In this document: piece after piece, positions 6,623 through 11,095 of the stretch
Position numbering within the stretch: position 1 is the first letter of the stretch
Layout: each line of letters opens with the position of its first letter
Assembly: GCA_017936025.1 (NCBI GenBank)
Contig: JAGBGL010000100.1
Location: 1-11,095, forward strand
Direction of reading: 5' to 3'
Length of the DNA: 11,095 nt
Source of the DNA: Bacillota bacterium
GTDB taxonomy: Bacteria > Bacillota > Clostridia > Peptostreptococcales > Anaerovoracaceae
Notes under the pieces: model-generated
Databases searched by the model: none
What the model saw: the letters and a program-made list of their open reading frames with translations, nothing else
What the model was told of the DNA's origin: nothing
Made by a program: the position numbers and the translations under genes

Positions 6623-6683
6623 TATGCAATTCGCGCCAAAAGGCGTGCTGGCACGAACACATATGCAATTCGCGCCAAAAGGC
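6623..6683. repeat. 22-bp direct repeat pair
   Basis: An identical 22-bp sequence beginning TATGCAATTCGCGCC and ending AAAAGGC occurs at 6623-6644 and 6662-6683, giving a 39-bp period. Both copies lie between the palindromic terminator and the permease stop. The reverse complement contains ATTGCATA, which links it loosely to the TTTGCATACAAA motif of the nearby array. No coding function is evident. Confidence 0.8.
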
Positions 6684-6695
6684 ACGCCGAAAAAC

Positions 6696-9629
6696 TTAGT
6701 CAACCGCTTTCATAGATGCGGCCATATCGATCCGTCTCAGCTTGCGTGACATTATAAGATCTACAAGTGCCGAGAAAATCAGTGTGAACAGAGCCGATAT
6801 AAGGTATGTTGAAATGTCCAGTTCACGGCCGAATACCATGTCGGTGGATTCGGCGACAATAACGATATAGTAGTGGAGCAGCTTGCCGAGCGCCAGTCCC
6901 AGGATCGTGCCGAGTACAGATAATATTGCTATTTCTCTGAAAATGTAGGCGGCGACTTCTTTGTTGTGATATCCGAGAACGCGCAGCGTTGCCAGCTCAC
7001 GGGTACGTTCATTGATATTGATATTCGTCAGGTTGTACAGAACTACTGCTGCGAGCATTCCTGAGAAGGCAACCAGGACGTATACGAGGAAGGTCAGGCT
7101 GTCCAGAATTGTTTCATAGATCTCGCGGGACTGGGAGGTGAACTCTGTAGCAGAAATATATTCACTTTCCAGCAGATCTTCAGTGATGGATTCCTGCGTG
7201 TCCTGATCAGTTATGCCGGATCTGAGCAGGTAACCGTTATATTCAGGAACTTCAAAACCGTCGGCGTAAACATCCGGTGCAATATATACATAACAGCCGG
7301 AATAGTTCTCGGTCGTTCCGGTGAGTTCAAAGTCAGCAGATACCCCGTCCGGATCAGTAAGTGTTATCTTATCGCCGGGACGAGCTTCCAGTACTTCGGC
7401 CATCTTTTCCGAGATGACTACAGAATCGTCCCGGAAGGCTACCGGCTCGCCGGACCTGCGTTCATGCAGAGACACGAACGATTTCATCTTAGAAGGGTCA
7501 TCAGGAACATAGATCGTTGAACTGATGATTTCTTTGTTTTCGCTTCCGGAAAGATCCATGCTGCGGCTCATTACTGAAAGATGATCGTGTTCATCCAGAA
7601 AATCGTCAAGTATCGCGGCAGATCCGCTGTCGGACCCGGAGCCTGCGATATAATCGCTTCCACTTTCGGAAAGTTCGATGCGCATATCATATCTGATGAT
7701 ATCATCATACTGTGTTTTTACCAGTTTTGTCAGCGAATCCTGGATACCGAAGCCTGCAACCATAAGAGCGGTGCAGCCTGCAACACCGAGGACAGTCATA
7801 AATAGGTGCTTCTTGTAACGGAACACGTTCCTCAGGGTCGATTTGTAACTGAAAGACAGCCTGTTCCAGAAGAAACCTATGCGTTCCAGCAGGATGCGTT
7901 TTCCGGCTTTTGGTGCACGCGGGATCATCAGCTGTGCGGACTTTTCATTCAGTGTATGGCGGCATGCTGCCCATGTAGCACCCAGTGTGCATACGATTTC
8001 CAGAATACAGGAAAGAAGTGCGTATTCCGGATGGATCTCTGTAATGAGCGGAGGCAGTGCGTACTGCGAGCTGAAGGCCATTGCAATTACACGCGGCAGT
8101 CCCGAAAAGCCTGCCAGCAGGCCTATGATGCAGCCGATAACTGTAGCCGCGCCGCAGTATATCATGTACTTTGACATGATAGTGATACGGCGGTATCCGA
8201 GAGCTTTGAGGGTACCGATCTGGATGCGTTCTTCCTCAACCATTCTTGTCATTGTAGTCAGTGAAACGAGGGCTGCCACAAGGAAGAAAAAGACCGGGAA
8301 TACTGTTGCGATATCGGCAACTTTTTCTACATCGATAGAGTAACGTGCATAGCTGACGTTGGAATTACGGTCGAGAATATACCATTCGCCGTGCTCTATA
8401 TCACGGATTTCCTGCTCGGCATCAGCAATTTCAGCCTCTGCGTCCGCAAATTCTTTTTCCGCAGTACTGCGGGCCTTACGGAGCTCGGTTCTGCCGTCAG
8501 CGAGTTCCTCTGCAACAGACTCGAGAGTTCTGCGCTACTTCTGCAGCTCGGCAGTTCCGCGTTCCCACTGAGCAATGCCGGCATCATACTGTGCGATCTG
8601 GGCAAGAACCTCGTTAGAAAGAGGGTAGCCGGCTGCCTGAGCTGCTTTTGCTTCATCGATCTGAGGTTTCACAGCATCAAGCTGTGCCTTCGCTTCATCG
8701 AGTTCTTTCTGTGCAGCATCAAGCTGAGCGAGGCCGTTTTCGTATTCACGCTGGCCCCTGTCCAGATCAACCTGAGCTTTATCAAGCTCTGATTCGGCCT
8801 TTGCTTTTTCGCTTTCAAGTGTATCCTTTGCTTCCTGCAGCTCCGCCATAGCTTCGTCTATGATTTCATCGTACCGTGCTGCGAGGCGTGCATCGGAAAC
8901 TTTTTCTATTTTTTCAGTAACTTTTTCAATATAGGACTCATATTTCTCAGAAAAAGCATTTTCTGTGTTATGAGTAAGGATAAACAGATCGGTATAGACA
9001 TCTGTTTTATATGCGTCCCTGTAAGTGTAGAGGATGACGCCTGTGCGCCCTGAGCCGACAGAAGACGGCTCGCGGTTGCTGCAGAAATAATATGGGCTGT
9101 CGACGATCCCGACTACCTTGAATTCTGTGTGTGCATAGGTGGTGTCGACATCATCATTTTCAGCGGAAACAGTGATGGTGTCGCCGATTTTTACATCCTC
9201 GGTGTAGCTTGTCGGAGATTCGATCACGCATTCAGAAGCGCTGTCGGGCATGCGCCCTTCCTTCAGCTCGAGCCTGTTGACGGTCAGGTTATCAAGATCC
9301 AACCCGTAGATCCGACCGGACATCTGATTATCACTACCCACAATTACCAGTGCATCCATGACATTGCCCGGCATGATTTTATCAATTTCATCGATTCCGG
9401 ACAGGGCCGCAATGTCATCATCGGTAAATCCCAGTGTGGATTTGATATCATAGTCAGACATTGCAAAATCCCGGTAATACTTGTCTGCGGTAGCCTTCAT
9501 GTCAGGAGTCGATGACAGAATACCGACAAGAAAGCCCCCGCCAAGAGCGACGATTGCAATGATAGCTGCGAAACGCCCAAAGCTTTTCCGTATTTCTCTT
9601 GTTATGCTGCGGCTGTAAATCTTGCTCAT
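6696..9629 (-). pseudogene. FtsX/MacB-type ABC permease interrupted by an in-frame TAG
   Basis: The reading frame spans 977 codons and has one stop, TAG at 8535-8537 (codon 365). The frame continues unbroken on both sides, so the ATG-to-stop part is 8535-9629 and the remainder 6696-8534. Predicted order: a membrane segment near 18-38; an extracytoplasmic MacB-like domain; a long Ala/Glu/Lys coiled coil (about 250-425) containing the stop; an FtsX domain with three segments (about 440-458, 488-510, 537-555); a segment at 608-628; a second extracytoplasmic domain; and a second FtsX domain (846-866, 896-925, 941-959). Both FtsX domains carry the coupling-type motif (IGTLKALGY and LATLRVLGY). The frame starts four bases after the ATPase stop, suggesting coupled translation. 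The flanking residues read TAELQK then RTLESVAEEL, so CAG to TAG is the simplest cause. TAG ends several neighbouring genes, so general reassignment is unlikely. A sequencing error is possible. Confidence 0.8.
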
Positions 9630-9633
9630 AATT

Positions 9634-10335
9634 CTACCATTCGATATTTTCTACCGGAACAGGATCCGGATTTACTTCCATAGAGGCAACTTTTCCGCTG
9701 TGTATGTGGATGACGCGGTCGGCCATAGGGCAGAGAGCCTGGTTGTGAGTAACCACGACAACGGTTTTGTTCATAGTGCGGCAGCAGTCCTGCAGCAGTT
9801 TAAGTATAGTTTTGCCGGTATTGTAGTCCAGTGCGCCTGTAGGTTCGTCGCAGAGAAGCAGTTTTGGATTCTTTGCAAGCGCTCTCGCAATGGAAACTCT
9901 CTGCTGTTCACCACCTGAAAGCTGGGCGGGGAAGTTGCTGCAGCGGTCTTCTAGACCGACGGACTTCAGTGTTTCTGCAGGATCCAGAGGATCCTTGCAT
10001 ATTTCGGAAGCCAGCTCTACATTTTCGAGCGCGGTCAGGTTCTGTACCAGGTTATAGAACTGGAAAACAAAGCCGATATCGTGGCGGCGATAGTCTGTCA
10101 GTTCTTTTTCGGACATGCTGCTGACGTCGCGTCCGTCCAGCTGCACGATGCCGCTGTCGCATGAATCCATGCCCCCGAGGATGTTCAGCACCGTAGTTTT
10201 TCCGGCACCGCTGGGGCCTACGATGATACAGAACTCTCCCTGCTGCACCTCAAAATCCACACCGTTTGCGGCAGCGATCGTCTGGTCTCCCATTTTATAA
10301 TATTTACATACATCTCTGAACAGTACATAGCTCAT
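9634..10335 (-). CDS. ABC transporter ATPase (MacB/LolD-type)
   Basis: This is the 233-residue nucleotide-binding subunit that pairs with the FtsX-type permease downstream. All ATPase motifs are intact: Walker A GPSGAGKTT (40-48), Q-loop Gln92, signature LSGGEQQRV (139-147), Walker B LLLCDE (159-164), D-loop ALD (168-170) and switch His197 in VVTHN. The sequence VFQFYNLVQNLTALENVELA is typical of the MacB/LolD/FtsE branch that works with mechanotransmission permeases rather than import channels. The start has AGGAG (reverse strand, 10347-10343) seven bases upstream. The stop is TAG, four bases before the permease start. The substrate is unknown: lipid, peptide or antibiotic efflux and cell-envelope remodelling all occur in the family. 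With the permease broken, this subunit may lack its partner. Confidence 0.93.
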   Translation of the reverse strand: MSYVLFRDVCKYYKMGDQTIAAANGVDFEVQQGEFCIIVGPSGAGKTTVLNILGGMDSCDSGIVQLDGRDVSSMSEKELTDYRRHDIGFVFQFYNLVQNLTALENVELASEICKDPLDPAETLKSVGLEDRCSNFPAQLSGGEQQRVSIARALAKNPKLLLCDEPTGALDYNTGKTILKLLQDCCRTMNKTVVVVTHNQALCPMADRVIHIHSGKVASMEVNPDPVPVENIEW

Positions 10336-10401
10336 AAGTTTTCTCCTGTAGACGTGTATTTTTCAATGGAAGCCGCGGGAATGGCAGCTTCTGGTACATC
10401 T

Positions 10402-10430
10402 ATTATAACCGTTTATAAATAATAAAAAAG
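10402..10430 (-). promoter_or_regulatory. Possible promoter of the ABC operon
   Basis: On the reverse strand TATAAT (10407-10402) is a perfect -10 box, 66 bases before the ATPase ATG. The hexamer 17 bases upstream (CTTTTT) is a poor -35, and the flanking region is very A/T-rich. The call rests on the -10 alone. Confidence 0.4.
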
Positions 10431-10433
10431 GAC

Positions 10434-10463
10434 TTAACAAGTATATGTATAAAATGTTATAAT
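10434..10463 (+). promoter_or_regulatory. Strong extended -10 promoter of the MoxR-like gene
   Basis: TTAACA (10434-10439) is a 5/6 match to the -35 consensus. After 18 bases comes a perfect -10, TATAAT (10458-10463), preceded by TGT as an extended element. Transcription would start near 10470, leaving a leader of about 85 bases. The poly-A/T DNA at 10411-10430 could act as an UP-like element. Confidence 0.7.
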
Positions 10464-10471
10464 AATTTGGT

Positions 10472-10487
10472 ATGTGAAAAATCACAT
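10472..10487. promoter_or_regulatory. Possible operator ATGTGA-N4-TCACAT at the MoxR start site
   Basis: ATGTGA (10472-10477) and TCACAT (10482-10487) form a perfect inverted repeat around AAAA, eight bases after the -10 box. At this place a bound repressor would block the start of transcription. The half-site TGTGA is like those of the CRP/FNR superfamily, but the four-base spacer is shorter than the six of classical CRP sites. In RNA it would be a small hairpin at the transcript 5' end. Confidence 0.4.
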
Positions 10488-10554
10488 GGAAAAGTAGTTT
10501 TTAATTGACTAAAGGCTGCAAACCCGGCCTGAATAGTAAGGAGAATAGAACAAA

Positions 10555-11095
10555 ATGAAAACAATGGAAGTATTTAAAGGCAGCGATAAGTACGTTGTTA
10601 CAGAAGAACTGAAAAATGCTGTTAACGTTTCTATCGCATTACAGAAACCACTGCTGATCAAAGGCGAACCTGGTACAGGTAAAACAATGCTGGCAGAAGC
10701 TATCGCTGACGCACTGGATATGGATCTGCTGATCTGGGGTATCAAATCCACAACTAAAGCTCAGGAAGGTCTGTACATCTACGATACAGTACAGAGACTG
10801 TACGATTCCCAGTTCGGAGAAGGTGACGTAGCAGATATCGCTCAGTACATCAAGCTGGGTAAACTGGGTGAAGCATTTGCTTCTGACAAACAGGTGGTAC
10901 TGCTGATCGACGAAATCGATAAGGCTGACCTGGAATTCCCTAACGACCTGCTGTGGGAGCTGGACAAGATGGAATTCTACATCAACGAAACAAAAGAAAC
11001 AATCAAAACTAAACACAGACCAATCGTTATCATCACATCCAACGCAGAAAAAGAACTGCCGGATGCATTCCTGAGAAGATGTATCTTCCACTACA
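10555..11095 (+). CDS. MoxR-like AAA+ ATPase, N-terminal part (cut by window end)
   Basis: The first 180 residues are visible and the frame is open to the window edge. It is a AAA+ ATPase of the MoxR type: Walker A GEPGTGKT (37-44), Walker B VVLLIDEID (114-122), sensor-1 Asn163 in VIITSN and an arginine-finger-like LRRC (173-176). About 70 residues lie between Walker A and B. MoxR ATPases often act as chaperones that insert metals or cofactors together with a von Willebrand factor A protein, frequently encoded just downstream; that gene, if present, is outside the window. The start is supported by AAGGAG (10538-10543), 11 bases upstream. The gene uses a narrow codon set (many CTG, GGT, AAA, ACA), unlike its neighbours, consistent with high expression, as is its strong promoter. 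Confidence 0.88.
   Translation, partial: MKTMEVFKGSDKYVVTEELKNAVNVSIALQKPLLIKGEPGTGKTMLAEAIADALDMDLLIWGIKSTTKAQEGLYIYDTVQRLYDSQFGEGDVADIAQYIKLGKLGEAFASDKQVVLLIDEIDKADLEFPNDLLWELDKMEFYINETKETIKTKHRPIVIITSNAEKELPDAFLRRCIFHY

Noticed and set aside
6376..6699. Possible forward 107-residue gene across the motif array, with a repeated CNSRQKA peptide
   Set aside because: It begins with TTG without a ribosome binding site, runs through a terminator palindrome and overlaps the permease stop. Its peptide repeats are only the DNA repeats translated, and the array step is not a multiple of three.
8535..8537. Genome-wide reassignment of TAG to an amino acid
   Set aside because: Four other genes in the window end naturally at TAG, with sensible C-termini and terminators or gene starts just after.
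8391..8792. Forward reading frame opposite the permease coiled coil
   Set aside because: It is a compositional shadow of the Ala/Glu/Lys-rich coiled-coil codons, without a ribosome binding site or promoter.

Overview
This window looks like chromosomal DNA from a low- to mid-GC Bacillota, most likely an anaerobic member of class Clostridia. The signs are AGGAGG-type ribosome binding sites, sigma-A-like promoters, an SppA-type signal peptide peptidase, a YfcC-family carrier, a long FtsX-type ABC permease and a MoxR-type ATPase. No rRNA, tRNA, phage or insertion-sequence gene is visible. The species cannot be named from the sequence alone.

Layout, left to right. (1) An AT-rich forward gene for a probable DUF4261-type protein (16-915) ends at a hairpin terminator. 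(2) A 405-bp convergent gap (916-1320) carries overlapping inverted repeats built on CGATAAT/ATTATCG. (3) A reverse-strand sppA-like gene (1321-2328) diverges from a forward HI0933/BaiN-family flavoprotein gene (2460-3626), with the two -35 boxes back to back. (4) Two tandem forward genes (3719-4183 and 4239-4709) encode paralogous small membrane proteins with C-terminal zinc ribbons. (5) A forward YfcC-family transporter gene (4836-6356) has its ribosome binding site inside a terminator-like hairpin. (6) A second convergent gap (6357-6695) holds about six copies of TTTGCANACAAA spaced about 31 bp apart, a 28-bp perfect palindrome centred on the same motif, and a 22-bp direct repeat. (7) A reverse-strand ABC operon (ATPase 9634-10335, permease 6696-9629) follows; the permease reading frame is broken by one in-frame TAG. 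(8) A divergent forward MoxR-like AAA+ ATPase gene starts at 10555 and runs off the window behind a strong extended -10 promoter.

The best-supported joint function is the ABC pair: the ATPase would drive a MacB/FtsX-type mechanotransmission permease with a long extracytoplasmic coiled coil, if the permease is made whole. The other genes look like housekeeping or transport genes with no evident shared pathway.

No complete new defence, toxin or mobile system is visible. The most unusual content is non-coding: two unrelated arrays of short palindromic motifs, each in one of the window's two convergent intergenic gaps. Next come the amber-interrupted permease and the hairpin that covers the yfcC start.
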